This document shows positions 27,738-37,157 of a DNA stretch of 40,320 bases, in pieces; position 1 is the stretch's first letter; each line of letters begins with the position of its first letter. The position numbers and the translations under genes are program-made. The notes below the pieces were generated by a model. The model saw nothing but the letters and a program-made list of their open reading frames with translations, was not told the DNA's origin and did no database searches. The stretch lies in the NCBI GenBank assembly GCA_028577615.1, contig JAJSDU010000017.1, positions 14,689-55,008 of the forward strand. Reading direction: 5' to 3'. The DNA comes from Nitrosomonas sp. (GTDB taxonomy: Bacteria > Pseudomonadota > Gammaproteobacteria > Burkholderiales > Nitrosomonadaceae).

Positions 27738-28451
27738 TTACTGCCGAGTTGACTTCGCTTTTACGACTTGCTCGAGTGTCATATCCACTATCGCCCAGAA
27801 AACGCTCGATTTTTTATCTTCCTTGTAAAAAAGCAGATATAGATGACGGTTTCTGTTTTCGCTCGGGGTTTGGATACCGCGGACGGTTAAGCCGCCCACA
27901 ATATCTTTGTATCGTGGATCTTTCTGCACAATCCCGGCAGCAGCATTTACTTCTTCGTGCGATTCAGGCGGCTGGTAACTTTCGGGCATTTGTTGAACTT
28001 CAATCACCTTGTCGCCTATCATGCGAACTTTAAGCGCCCGGTTGTTCGAATAGCTATAGAATTCAATCCATAACATGTCGGGTTGGGCCCTCTCCTTTAC
28101 GGGAGAGGCTTCTCCTCCACCAATGACGACAAAACGCTTTCCAAGGGCTTCAGTAACTCTTGTGTCAAGCTGGGAATTACTTAGAGCTTCAGCTCGCACC
28201 TCTGAAGCTGGCCGCATGCTTCGCGCTTCAAATGCTGGCAGCACACCTTCGCGGAGTTTTATTTCTCTAAGTTGTGGTGGGAACCCCTTTTTGTGTTCAG
28301 GGGTAATGGTTTTGTGAATTGATGGGAATTCCCCACGCTTGTATTGCTCCAGATATGGAGCTTCTTCTAGGGTTTCTTCTGATTGCAAGTATCCAGTAGC
28401 CGGGGTAAACAACACAATGATCGCCAGACAGAATCTAAACATGATCTTCAC
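27738..28451 (-). CDS. Exported protein, amine-oxidase N-domain-like
   Basis: A 237-residue protein with an AGGTGAAG site and a signal peptide (~1-20). Residues ~50-110 are low in similarity to anything I know. The C-terminal ~100 residues (IGDKVIEVQQMPESYQPPESHEEVNAAAGIVQKDP, ~145-178, then RHLYLLFYKED...VDMTLEQVV) resemble the small N2/N3 domains of copper amine oxidases, where an E-x-x-x-A helix is followed by a strand pair ending in VD-x-T-x-x-x-V. That would make it the missing N-terminal half of the protein encoded 33 bases downstream. This is inference from pattern and position, not a firm match. Confidence 0.5.
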   Translation of the reverse strand: MKIMFRFCLAIIVLFTPATGYLQSEETLEEAPYLEQYKRGEFPSIHKTITPEHKKGFPPQLREIKLREGVLPAFEARSMRPASEVRAEALSNSQLDTRVTEALGKRFVVIGGGEASPVKERAQPDMLWIEFYSYSNNRALKVRMIGDKVIEVQQMPESYQPPESHEEVNAAAGIVQKDPRYKDIVGGLTVRGIQTPSENRNRHLYLLFYKEDKKSSVFWAIVDMTLEQVVKAKSTRQ

Positions 28452-28769
28452 CTAGCTTTTTGGTTTGGATTGAAAAATTTATACGCCGTTACTTTGTTGA
28501 TGTCAATAACTTTTGCTGCTGACACTGCTTTTGTAGAATGAGATTTTTACAGGATTTCTTATGATTTGCTAATGCATTGTTTATATTGTTTTAAGATTTC
28601 ATGGGATAGGGTTTTGAAAAAGTGTATCCTATATGCGATATCAACTATTTATTGCCGAATCGGATAGAATGGCAGCTTCCAAAGCGCCAGTAACGGAAGA
28701 AACCCTGAAGTGCATCCTATACCTATGATCAACGGAAATGCATCAATCCATTTTCTCACGTTTTATTGA
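28452..28769. other. Divergent A/T-rich intergenic region
   Basis: These 318 bases separate the amine-oxidase-like cassette (minus) from the efflux operon (plus) and should hold both promoters. The part from ~28500 to 28640 is very A/T-rich, including TTTATATTGTTTTAAGATTTC. I see no gene, repeat or regulator recognition site that I could name. Confidence 0.4.
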
Positions 28770-30188
28770 ATGAAATTCAATCCTCAACGACGAAAGACAT
28801 TTACGGCGATTCTGTTGTCGAGTTTGTTCCTGACTGCCTGCGCATTGGGTCCGGATTATCAGCGCCCGAACATTGAAGTGAACGAACAGTTCCGGATGAA
28901 TCAACATGAAGGCGCATCGATTGCTACGCTGAACTGGTGGGAACTCCTGCACGACGAAACGCTGCAAAAACTGATTCTCCAGGCGCTGATTAATAATCAG
29001 GATCTTAAGCAGGCTGCCGCCCTGGTTGATGAATTCCATGCGCGTTCGAATATCGCGCGGATGGATTTCCTGCCTAACTTGGAAGGCAGGGCAAACGCGC
29101 CCTTTTTCGGTACATTGGGTGGATTCTCCCGGGCTGGCTTTCCCACTGATTTCAATTATTTCGGCAATGCCGCGCTGAACTGGGAGATCGATGTGTGGGG
29201 CAGAATCCGCCGGGCGACTGAAGCGGCCCGCGCCGACCTGTTTGCCCGGGAAGAGAACCGCCGGGCAATCATTCTCACGTTGGTCAGCGCCGTCGCGCAG
29301 ACTTATTTCGACCTGTTGCAGTTCGACATGCAACATGAAATCGCGCTTCGCGCATTGTCTTCCTGGGAGGAGTCAGCCGCCATTTCCCGGGCGCAGCTGG
29401 AAAGTGGCCTGATATCACGGCTCGATCTGGATCAGTTTGAAGCCGAGCGCGCCAATGCTGCTGCGCTGGTGGCGGAGTTTGAACGGTTGATTGTGCAAAA
29501 GGAAAATGAACTGAATGTGTTGTTAGGGAAAAATCCGGCGCCAATCGTAAGAACGCATACGCTGGCACAGCAATCCATACCGCCCGAAATTCCGGCTGGA
29601 TTGCCCTCCGAATTGCTGGAGCGGCGGCCGGATATATTGCAGGCCGAGCAGGCACTGACCGCTGCAACGGCTCGTGTCGGCATGACAAAGGCCATGCGTC
29701 TGCCACGTTTCTCGATCACCGGGTTTATGGGTGTGGCCAGTCCGGCACTGTCCAACCTGTTACTGTCGGATGCGGATTTCGGCACGGGCGGCATAGGACT
29801 TGCCACACCCTTGTTTAACGCCGCCAGCCTCGGTTTCGAACAACGCGCAGCCGAAGCCCAGGTCAGGCAGGCGCTGGCGCATTACAGGCAGACAGTACTG
29901 GCCGCCTTCAGGGAAGTCGAGGATGCGTTGATCACGATCCGCACATCCCGTGATCAGCGCAGGGCCAGGCAGCGGCAGGTTGAAGCGCTGCAATCCGCGT
30001 TGCATATCGCGGATTTGCGATATAAAGGTGGTATTACCAGCTATGTCGATGTGCTGCTCGCCAAGCGCAATTTGTTTCAGGCGGAATTCTCGCTGACCGA
30101 ATCGCACCGTCTGCATCTGGTTTCGATCGTTCAACTCTACAGAGCGCTCGGCGGCGGCTGGAATCCCGGAGATCAATATGAAGAATAG
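28770..30188 (+). CDS. RND efflux outer-membrane lipoprotein (NodT/OprM type)
   Basis: A 472-residue outer-membrane factor. The lipoprotein signal ends in LTAC with Cys24 as the acylated residue, followed by ALGPDYQRP, which is near-universal in this family. Two repeats of the outer-membrane efflux domain follow: FGNAALNWEIDVWGRIRR in the first, ELLERRPDILQAEQALTAATARVGMTKAMRLP in the second. It forms the trimeric channel through the outer membrane for the pump encoded downstream. It is the first gene of the operon, which is unusual since the adaptor gene often comes first. Its stop lies within the start of the next gene. Confidence 0.92.
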   Translation: MKFNPQRRKTFTAILLSSLFLTACALGPDYQRPNIEVNEQFRMNQHEGASIATLNWWELLHDETLQKLILQALINNQDLKQAAALVDEFHARSNIARMDFLPNLEGRANAPFFGTLGGFSRAGFPTDFNYFGNAALNWEIDVWGRIRRATEAARADLFAREENRRAIILTLVSAVAQTYFDLLQFDMQHEIALRALSSWEESAAISRAQLESGLISRLDLDQFEAERANAAALVAEFERLIVQKENELNVLLGKNPAPIVRTHTLAQQSIPPEIPAGLPSELLERRPDILQAEQALTAATARVGMTKAMRLPRFSITGFMGVASPALSNLLLSDADFGTGGIGLATPLFNAASLGFEQRAAEAQVRQALAHYRQTVLAAFREVEDALITIRTSRDQRRARQRQVEALQSALHIADLRYKGGITSYVDVLLAKRNLFQAEFSLTESHRLHLVSIVQLYRALGGGWNPGDQYEE

Positions 30189-31494
30189 CGCATTCCACCC
30201 GAATTCCCCTGTTTGCACACGCACAAACCGTAAAAGAGAACTGGATGACACGATGACGAATACCCGAACACCGCCGGATCTGGCGCAATCACGCAATTAT
30301 TATACGCCGTTAGTAATCCGGGCGGTGTGGCTGGCGGTATTGGTGGCAGCTGTAGCCCTGATCGCAACCGGCTGTACCGCCGACCAGCCCGTGGATGCAC
30401 CTTTGCCACCGCCGGAAGTGGAAGTGATTACCGTTACCGCGCAAACGGTTCCGGATGAACCCGAATTTATCGGACGTACCGAAGCCTTTCGCCCTGTTGA
30501 AATCAGACCGCAGGTTTCGGGTATCATCAAGGAAGTGTATTTCACGGAAGGCCGGAATGTTAAAAAAGGAGACAAACTCTATCTGATCGACCCCGTGCCA
30601 TTCAATGCGGTTTACCAGGCCATGCGCGCGAAAGTGGCGCAGCATCGGGCGCGCCTGGTGCAGGTCAAGCAGAATCTGGCGCGCGTGCAGCCGCTGCTCG
30701 AACAGCAGGCCGTCAGTCAGAAGGATGTCGATGATGCGATTGCGGACGTGCGCAGTGAAGAAGCCGCGCTGGAAGCCGCGCAGAATGATCTGGTCAAAGC
30801 CAGATTCGATTTCGACAATACGCGAATTGAGGCACCCGTTGACGGCCGCATCGGCCGCAGTCATTTTTACGAAGGCCAGCTGGTTTCGGCGCAGACCACG
30901 TTGTTGACCGTCATCGATCAGCTCAACCCGATGTATGTCAGCGTCAACGTACCGGAAAGCTATCTTCTGCGGCGGCGCAAGGAACTCGCGGAAAAAAAGG
31001 TTGAACGGCCGGATCTGTATCAATTACGCGGCATCATGACTTTCGCCGACGGCAGCGTATATGCCGAAGAGGGTGTGCTGGATTTCACCGCGGTGACAAT
31101 ACGACCCGAAACCGGCACACTGCATGGCCGATTCAAATTTCCCAATCCGTCCGGCTATTTTGTGCCGGGAATGTCGGATTTTCTGCCGGGACAGTTTGTC
31201 AGCGTTCGCCTGATCGGTTATGTCCGGCCGAACGCCATACTGATTCCGCAGCGCGCGGTACAGCATGGCGTCAACGGCACATTTGTCTATGTCATCGACG
31301 AGCAGAATACCGTCGAACTGCGCCCGGTCAAGGCCAGCATGTGGTACGACAACGACTGGCTGATCGAAAGCGGCGTCAGCCCGGGCGAACAGGTCATGGT
31401 CGCGGGTTTTCATCGCGTTCAGCCCGGGGTGCAGGTCACGGTCATTACGAGCGCTGTTTCCGATGTATCTCCAGGTAAGCAGGAAACACCATGA
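30178..31494 (+). CDS. RND efflux periplasmic adaptor (membrane-fusion) protein
   Basis: A 438-residue adaptor from ATG 30178, which has a GGAG site and overlaps the preceding gene by 11 bases. An in-frame ATG at 30253 would give a more normal N-terminus before the lipobox LIATGC (Cys66). The lipoyl-like half motif RPQVSGIIKEVYFTEGRNVKKGDKLYLIDP, a long alpha-helical hairpin (~145-215), the matching half IEAPVDGRIGRSHFYEGQLV and a beta-barrel with FLPGQFVSVRLIG are in the usual order. It joins the inner-membrane pump to the outer-membrane channel. The next gene starts at the overlapping ATGA. Confidence 0.92.
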   Translation: MKNSAFHPNSPVCTRTNRKRELDDTMTNTRTPPDLAQSRNYYTPLVIRAVWLAVLVAAVALIATGCTADQPVDAPLPPPEVEVITVTAQTVPDEPEFIGRTEAFRPVEIRPQVSGIIKEVYFTEGRNVKKGDKLYLIDPVPFNAVYQAMRAKVAQHRARLVQVKQNLARVQPLLEQQAVSQKDVDDAIADVRSEEAALEAAQNDLVKARFDFDNTRIEAPVDGRIGRSHFYEGQLVSAQTTLLTVIDQLNPMYVSVNVPESYLLRRRKELAEKKVERPDLYQLRGIMTFADGSVYAEEGVLDFTAVTIRPETGTLHGRFKFPNPSGYFVPGMSDFLPGQFVSVRLIGYVRPNAILIPQRAVQHGVNGTFVYVIDEQNTVELRPVKASMWYDNDWLIESGVSPGEQVMVAGFHRVQPGVQVTVITSAVSDVSPGKQETP

Positions 31495-34400
31495 ATCCAC
31501 GGTTTTTTATTGAACGTCCGGTTTTTGCATCGGTACTATCCATTCTGATCGTCATCGCCGGACTGGTTTCGTCACAGAAATTGCCTGTGGCGCAATTCCC
31601 GCAGATTGCGCCGCCGATGATACAAATCGAGGCGGACTACCCGGGGGCAAGCGCGGAGGTTGTCGCCGAATCGGTCGCGCGCCCGATCGAAGTACAGCTG
31701 CCGGGTATCGACAATCTGCTCTATTACGATTCGACCAGTACGAACGACGGCCATATGGTGATGCGGTTGACCTTCGAAATCGGAACGGATGTGGATATCG
31801 CGCAGGTTCAGACACAGAACCGCCAGAAACTGGCTGAGCCGCAACTCCCCGATGAAGTGATTCGCCAGGGCATTACCGTCAAGAAAATGTCGCCCAATCT
31901 GCTCTCGGTCGTCGCGCTCAATTCCACCGACCCGAAACATGACCCTGTTTTTATTTCCAATTACGCTCTGATCCAAGTGCTCGACAACATCAAACGGATA
32001 CCGGGCGTGGGCGATGCGGTGGTCTACGGCGCGCAGAATTACGCCATGCGACTGATTCTGGATCCCGTGCGCATGGCGCAACTCAATATCACGCCGACTG
32101 AAATCGCTAATGTTGTGCGCGAACAGAACCGGGATTTCCCGGCGGGCAGAATCGGGCGCGAGCCGATCGCAAAACGAACCGAGTTGACAATTCCGGTAAT
32201 CACGCGCGGCCGTATGAGCGAGGTCGGGGAATTCGAGGAAATGATTATCCGCGCCTACCCGGACGGTTCCATGGTGCGCATGCGCGATGTCGCACGCGTT
32301 GAACTCGGCGCGCAATCCTATGATCTGGAAGGGCGTTGGAATGGCATTACCAACACATTTCTGCTGACCTTTCTGGCGCCCGGCGCCAATGCGCTTGAAA
32401 CCGTCAAACATGTGCGTGAGGAAATGGCCAGACTGGCCAGTGGATTTCCGACAGGCATGTCGTACGATGTACCCTATGATACGACGCAATTTATCGAGGT
32501 GTCGATCAACGAGGTGTTTAAAACACTGATCGAAGCATCCATTCTCGTGATTCTGGTGGTATTCCTGTTTCTGCAAAGCTGGCGCGCAACGCTGATACCG
32601 GCGGTTGCCGTGCCCATTTCGCTGATCGGCGCGCTGGCGGGCATGCATGCGCTGGGGTTTTCGATCAATACACTGACGCTGTTCGGCATGGTGCTCGCGA
32701 TCGGCATTGTCGTGGACGACGCCATTATCGTTGTGGAGAATGTTGAGCGCAATATCACTAAAGGCGGACTGTCACCGAAAGACGCGGCGATCAAGGCGAT
32801 GAATGAGGTTACCGGAGCGATCATCGCCTCGGTGCTGGTGCTGGCCGCAGTATTCGTTCCCGTCACCTTTCTGGAAGGTATCACCGGGCAGCTGTATCAG
32901 CAATTTGCCGCCACGATAGCCATTTCAGTCGCCATTTCCGGTTTTGTCGCGCTGACGCTGAGCCCTGCGCTGTGCGCCCTGGTGCTCAAGCCCGGTCATG
33001 GCGCGCCGAAAGGTTTCTGGAAACTGTTTGACCGCTTTTTTGACTGGACGCAGATGCGTTATGTCGGTTCGGTCGATGTCATCATCAGGCGATGGTTTGT
33101 CGCACTTGCCGTTTTCGCCCTGCTGATTGTCATTGCGGCCGGGTTGTTCAAAACCATTCCGAAAAGTTTTTTGCCCGAGGAAGATCAGGGTTATTTCATT
33201 ACCATCTTTCACCTGCCAGAAGGCGCGTCAAAATCCAGAACCATCGAAGTCGTCGAAAAAATTGAAGACTATTTCAAAGCCAATTCCGCAGTTCATTCTA
33301 CTGATGTGCTGGCCGGTCAGAATTTTGTGTTCAATACGCGCGGTTCGAATCAGGCAACCATGTTTGTGCCATTACATCACTGGGATGAGCGGCAGCATCC
33401 GGATCAACAGGCTCCGGGACTGATCGCCGCGGCATTCGGGGAATTCGCAAAAATTCCCGATGCGCTGATACTCGCGTTTAATCCACCTGCAATACCGGGT
33501 CTGGGCGCTACCGGCGGATTCTCATTGCAACTGCTGGATCCGACCGGACGTGACTTCACTGAATTCGCCGCTGCAGCACAGGCATTTGCAGCCAGAGCAA
33601 CCGAGCATCCCGCAATTGCCAAGGCCAGCACCAATTTCCATATCAACACGCCGCGTCTTTACGCGCAGGTCGATCGCGAGCGGGCCAAGTCTCTCGGCGT
33701 GCCGATTTCCGAAGTTTTCGATACCATGCAGGCTTATTTCGGCAATATGTATATCAATGATTTTGTCAAATTTGGCCGGGTTTACCGCGTGCAGACCGAA
33801 GCGCCGCCGGAATTCCGTTCCAGCCCTGAGGACATTAGCAAGATTTTCGTGCGCACCCGGAACAATGTCGAGCAGACCATGATTCCGCTGGATACCATTG
33901 TTTCCACTTATTTCAGCAGCGGCCCTGATCCGGTCACGCACTTTAACGGATTCAACGCCGCGCTCGTGCTCGGTGCAGCCGCGCCTGGCTACAGTTCGGG
34001 GCAGGCCATCGAAGCACTCGAACAACTGGCCGATGAAATACTTAAGCCGAACGGTTATGCCATTGGCTGGGACGGTATATCCCTGCAGGAAAAAAAGGCT
34101 GGCGGCCAATCAACCATCATTTTTGCATTTGCATTGCTCATGGTTTTTCTGGTACTGGCCGCGCTCTATGAAAACTGGTCGGTGCCGATGGCGGTGATTC
34201 TGATCATACCGTTCGGTGTGCTCGGTGCGCTGCTGGCGATCTGGATGCGGGAACTGACCAACGACATCTATTTCCAGATCGGATTGATTACGCTGATCGG
34301 ACTGTCGGCAAAGAACGCCATATTGATCGTGGAATTCGCCAATCAACGTTACGCCGCAGGCATGCCGCTTGTAAAAGCCACGCTTGAGGCCGCGCGCCTG

Positions 34401-34613
34401 CGTTTCCGTCCGATTATCATGACATCGATGGCATTTATCCTCGGCGTATTGCCGCTTGTGCTGGCCTCCGGTGCGGGCGCAGCCAGCCGGCATTCGATCG
34501 GAACCGGCGTATTCGGCGGCATGCTGGCGGCGACATTCCTGGCGATTTTTTTCGTGCCGCTGTTTTTTGTCATTACCGCGCGGTTGTCACGCAAAGCAAA
34601 AAGCCGTGACTGA
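31491..34613 (+). CDS. RND multidrug efflux pump, inner-membrane (AcrB-like HAE1)
   Basis: A 1040-residue pump of normal length. It has twelve membrane helices in two halves and two large periplasmic loops. The proton-relay aspartates lie in GIVVDDAIIVVENVERN (helix 4) and the relay lysine in GLSAKNAILIVEFA (helix 10). The N-terminus MNPRFFIERPVFASVLSILIVIAGL is typical of HAE1 pumps. It exports hydrophobic or amphipathic compounds using proton influx; the substrate range is not predictable here. Its start overlaps the adaptor gene by four bases. No regulator gene sits beside the operon. Confidence 0.95.
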   Translation: MNPRFFIERPVFASVLSILIVIAGLVSSQKLPVAQFPQIAPPMIQIEADYPGASAEVVAESVARPIEVQLPGIDNLLYYDSTSTNDGHMVMRLTFEIGTDVDIAQVQTQNRQKLAEPQLPDEVIRQGITVKKMSPNLLSVVALNSTDPKHDPVFISNYALIQVLDNIKRIPGVGDAVVYGAQNYAMRLILDPVRMAQLNITPTEIANVVREQNRDFPAGRIGREPIAKRTELTIPVITRGRMSEVGEFEEMIIRAYPDGSMVRMRDVARVELGAQSYDLEGRWNGITNTFLLTFLAPGANALETVKHVREEMARLASGFPTGMSYDVPYDTTQFIEVSINEVFKTLIEASILVILVVFLFLQSWRATLIPAVAVPISLIGALAGMHALGFSINTLTLFGMVLAIGIVVDDAIIVVENVERNITKGGLSPKDAAIKAMNEVTGAIIASVLVLAAVFVPVTFLEGITGQLYQQFAATIAISVAISGFVALTLSPALCALVLKPGHGAPKGFWKLFDRFFDWTQMRYVGSVDVIIRRWFVALAVFALLIVIAAGLFKTIPKSFLPEEDQGYFITIFHLPEGASKSRTIEVVEKIEDYFKANSAVHSTDVLAGQNFVFNTRGSNQATMFVPLHHWDERQHPDQQAPGLIAAAFGEFAKIPDALILAFNPPAIPGLGATGGFSLQLLDPTGRDFTEFAAAAQAFAARATEHPAIAKASTNFHINTPRLYAQVDRERAKSLGVPISEVFDTMQAYFGNMYINDFVKFGRVYRVQTEAPPEFRSSPEDISKIFVRTRNNVEQTMIPLDTIVSTYFSSGPDPVTHFNGFNAALVLGAAAPGYSSGQAIEALEQLADEILKPNGYAIGWDGISLQEKKAGGQSTIIFAFALLMVFLVLAALYENWSVPMAVILIIPFGVLGALLAIWMRELTNDIYFQIGLITLIGLSAKNAILIVEFANQRYAAGMPLVKATLEAARLRFRPIIMTSMAFILGVLPLVLASGAGAASRHSIGTGVFGGMLAATFLAIFFVPLFFVITARLSRKAKSRD

Positions 34614-34925
34614 TTCATTGCATCAAATATCAAAGGACGCTGTGTTGCATTCCTCGGTTTCTGTATGTATCAGCGCGTGCGTTTGCTCAAGCAATCGGAC
34701 AATTCTATTTGTTGGCAGCACAGTTTCTTTGTAGAGAATAACGAACAAACTGTCCGAGCGTGTAACAATGGTAGTGCATGATCTGTCTGAATCGCACAAA
34801 ATCCAGTCTGCTGTCTGACGGAATAGGGCTTTGACTTAATCCGGATAAGTCAGCAATTACAGTGAAAAGCTAAAGCCAAACGGATACTATATTATTGTCC
34901 GCATAAAACATTCACGAGTAACGCT
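34614..34925. other. Intergenic region with an inverted repeat
   Basis: These 312 bases follow the pump gene. A TCGGACA at 34695-34701 pairs with TGTCCGA at 34751-34757, and the flanking bases (TTTGTT and AACAAA) continue the symmetry imperfectly, as in a degraded pair of terminal repeats. No T tract follows, so it is not a clear terminator. The last ~60 bases should hold the promoter of the downstream gene. Confidence 0.4.
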
Positions 34926-36389
34926 ATGGATCTACTGATTTACAGTCTTTCAACGATGCTGGGTCTGGTTATTATCGGCATGATCGTTTTCTGGTTCATC
35001 CAGGACATCACCCAGAAAAAGCATTCTGTGCTGCGGAATTATCCCGTGATTGGTCGCTTGCGCTTTTTCTTCGAACAACAGGGGAAATATTTCCGGCAAT
35101 ATTTTTTTTCCGATGACCGTGATGAAATGCCGTTCAACCGGGCCACGCGCAACTGGATCTACCGGCATTCAAAAAACAAGGGTGGATTGGTCGGGTTTGG
35201 CTCCACGATGGATTTACGCGAACCGGGTTCGATTATTTTCGTGAACGCCGCTTTTCCGATACTCGAAGAAGACCAGCTTCCGACACCGTCACTGCTGATC
35301 GGCGAAGGTTATACTGAACAGCCGTTTGAAGCGAGGTCCATTGTCAATATCAGTGGCATGAGTTTCGGCGCCATTTCCAAACCGGCTGTGCGCGCTTTAT
35401 CGCTGGGCGCTGCCCAGGCCAGCTGCTGGTTTAATACCGGAGAAGGCGGTCTGGCGCCTTATCACCAGGAAGGCGCGTGCGACATTATCATGCAGATCGG
35501 CACGGCAAAATACGGCATTCGTGACGCGCACGGCAATTTTTCATCCGAACGCGCGAAAGAATTGGGGAAAATCGTCAAGGCATTTGAAATCAAACTGTCA
35601 CAGGGTGCCAAACCAGGTAAGGGCGGGTTATTACCGGGTAACAAGATTACTGAAGAAATTGCATCCATTCGTGGTATTCCGGCATTCCAGGACTCCATTA
35701 GCCCGAACCGTCATATTGATATCCATAATATTGAGCAGTTGCTTGAGAAAATCAATTATCTGCGCGAATTGACCGGACGCCCGGTGGGTATTAAAACCGC
35801 GATTGGCGGTTGGCACTTCATCAACGAGCTCTGCGAGTGGATTGTCCGCAAAGGATTGGATTATGCCCCCGACTTTATCACGATTGATGGCGGTGAAGGC
35901 GGCAGTGGCGCCGCACCGCAGTCATTGATGGATCACGTCAGCCTGCCGATCGCCGAAGCATTACCGCGCGTTGTTGATTCTTTGATTGAATCTGGATTGA
36001 AAGAACGTATCCGCATTGTCGCTGCCGGAAAACTGGTTACCGCCGCACATGGCGCATGGGCGCTCTGCGCCGGAGCGGACTTTGTCAATACCGCACGTGG
36101 CTTCATGTTTTCCCTGGGTTGTATACAAGCCATGCGCTGTCATAAAAACACTTGCCCGACCGGTATCACGACGCATAATCCCCGCTTGCAGAACGGTCTT
36201 GTTGTTGAAGAAAAATACCTGCGTGTGGCTAATTATGCCCGGAATTTCAACAAGGAAATCAATATGATTGCGCATTCCTGCGGCCTGCGGCATGCGCGCG
36301 AATTCCGGCGCGAACATATCCGCATCGTCGAAACCGCAGGCAAGAGCATTGCGATGAATATGCTCTATCCGTACCCCGAACCGAAATAG
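34926..36389 (+). CDS. Membrane-anchored FMN-binding glutamate-synthase-like protein
   Basis: A 487-residue protein with one N-terminal membrane helix (~5-26) followed by a cytoplasmic glutamate-synthase central/FMN domain. Motifs include ISGMSFGAISKPAVRALSLGA, GEGGLAPYH, SQGAKPGKGGLLPG, ITIDGGEGGSGAAP and CHKNTCPTGITTHN, the last matching the Fe-S/FMN region of GltB. It lacks the glutaminase (amidotransferase) and GXGXG domains of true glutamate synthase, so it cannot make glutamate from glutamine on its own. Stand-alone versions are widespread and their reaction is unclear. It ends 12 bases before the convergent permease gene. Confidence 0.87.
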   Translation: MDLLIYSLSTMLGLVIIGMIVFWFIQDITQKKHSVLRNYPVIGRLRFFFEQQGKYFRQYFFSDDRDEMPFNRATRNWIYRHSKNKGGLVGFGSTMDLREPGSIIFVNAAFPILEEDQLPTPSLLIGEGYTEQPFEARSIVNISGMSFGAISKPAVRALSLGAAQASCWFNTGEGGLAPYHQEGACDIIMQIGTAKYGIRDAHGNFSSERAKELGKIVKAFEIKLSQGAKPGKGGLLPGNKITEEIASIRGIPAFQDSISPNRHIDIHNIEQLLEKINYLRELTGRPVGIKTAIGGWHFINELCEWIVRKGLDYAPDFITIDGGEGGSGAAPQSLMDHVSLPIAEALPRVVDSLIESGLKERIRIVAAGKLVTAAHGAWALCAGADFVNTARGFMFSLGCIQAMRCHKNTCPTGITTHNPRLQNGLVVEEKYLRVANYARNFNKEINMIAHSCGLRHAREFRREHIRIVETAGKSIAMNMLYPYPEPK

Positions 36390-36401
36390 GGTAATGGGAA
36401 A

Positions 36402-37157
36402 TCAGTGCCGCAGCTTATAACCGCTTCTGAGCATCACCAGGGTCAACGTGGACAACGCGGCGAAACAGGTAGTCACGACAAGAAAGCTCAGATAGGGCGA
36501 AACATCCGATGCACCGAAAAAACCGTAGCGGAATCCGTCGATCAGGTAAAAAAATGGATTCAGGTAAGACAGAAATTCCCAGATCGCTGGCAGGGAATGA
36601 ATCGAATAAAACACGCCCGATAAAAATGTCAGGGGCATGATAATAAAATTCTGGAACGCCGCCAGCTGATCAAATTTGTCCGCCCAGATACCCGCAATAA
36701 CACCCAGCGCTCCCAGCAATGCGCTGCCTGTCAAGGCAAACAGAAAGACCCACGTCAATTGAAAAAACGGAATTGCAAAAAACAGCCACGCCGCCAGATA
36801 AACACCCGCACCAACCAGAAAACCGCGCATAACGGACGCCAGGATATATGCCAGAAAAATCTCCAGGTAAGTCAGTGGTGACAGCAATAGAAAGACAATA
36901 TTCCCGCTGATTTTGGATTGAATCATGCTCGACGATGCATTGGCGAACGCATTCTGCATCATTGCCATCATGACCAATCCCGGAACCAGAAAAACAGAAT
37001 AGGAAATGCCTGGATAAACTTGAATACGTCCTTCCAGCACATGAAAAAATATCAACAGATACAGCAGTGTTGATACGACAGGCGCCGCAATAGTCTGGAA
37101 ACCGACTTTCCAGAATCGCAGCAGTTCCTTATATAGCAATGTTAAGAAGCCAGTCAT
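36402..37157 (-). CDS. ABC-2 type permease, YadH-like
   Basis: A 251-residue integral membrane protein with six hydrophobic helices. It is the ABC-2 permease type: LLYKELLRFWKVGFQTIAAPVVSTLLYLLIFF at the N-terminus, the MQNAFANASSSMIQSKISGNIVFLLLSPLTYLEI stretch and the late FLSYLNPFFYLIDGFRYGFFG motif are typical of YadH. Such a permease needs an ATPase partner, and none is adjacent. The YadG-type ATPase at 12156-13061 is the likely partner. The gene stands alone, downstream of ~300 bases of uncertain sequence and a region rich in IS remnants. Confidence 0.88.
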   Translation of the reverse strand: MTGFLTLLYKELLRFWKVGFQTIAAPVVSTLLYLLIFFHVLEGRIQVYPGISYSVFLVPGLVMMAMMQNAFANASSSMIQSKISGNIVFLLLSPLTYLEIFLAYILASVMRGFLVGAGVYLAAWLFFAIPFFQLTWVFLFALTGSALLGALGVIAGIWADKFDQLAAFQNFIIMPLTFLSGVFYSIHSLPAIWEFLSYLNPFFYLIDGFRYGFFGASDVSPYLSFLVVTTCFAALSTLTLVMLRSGYKLRH

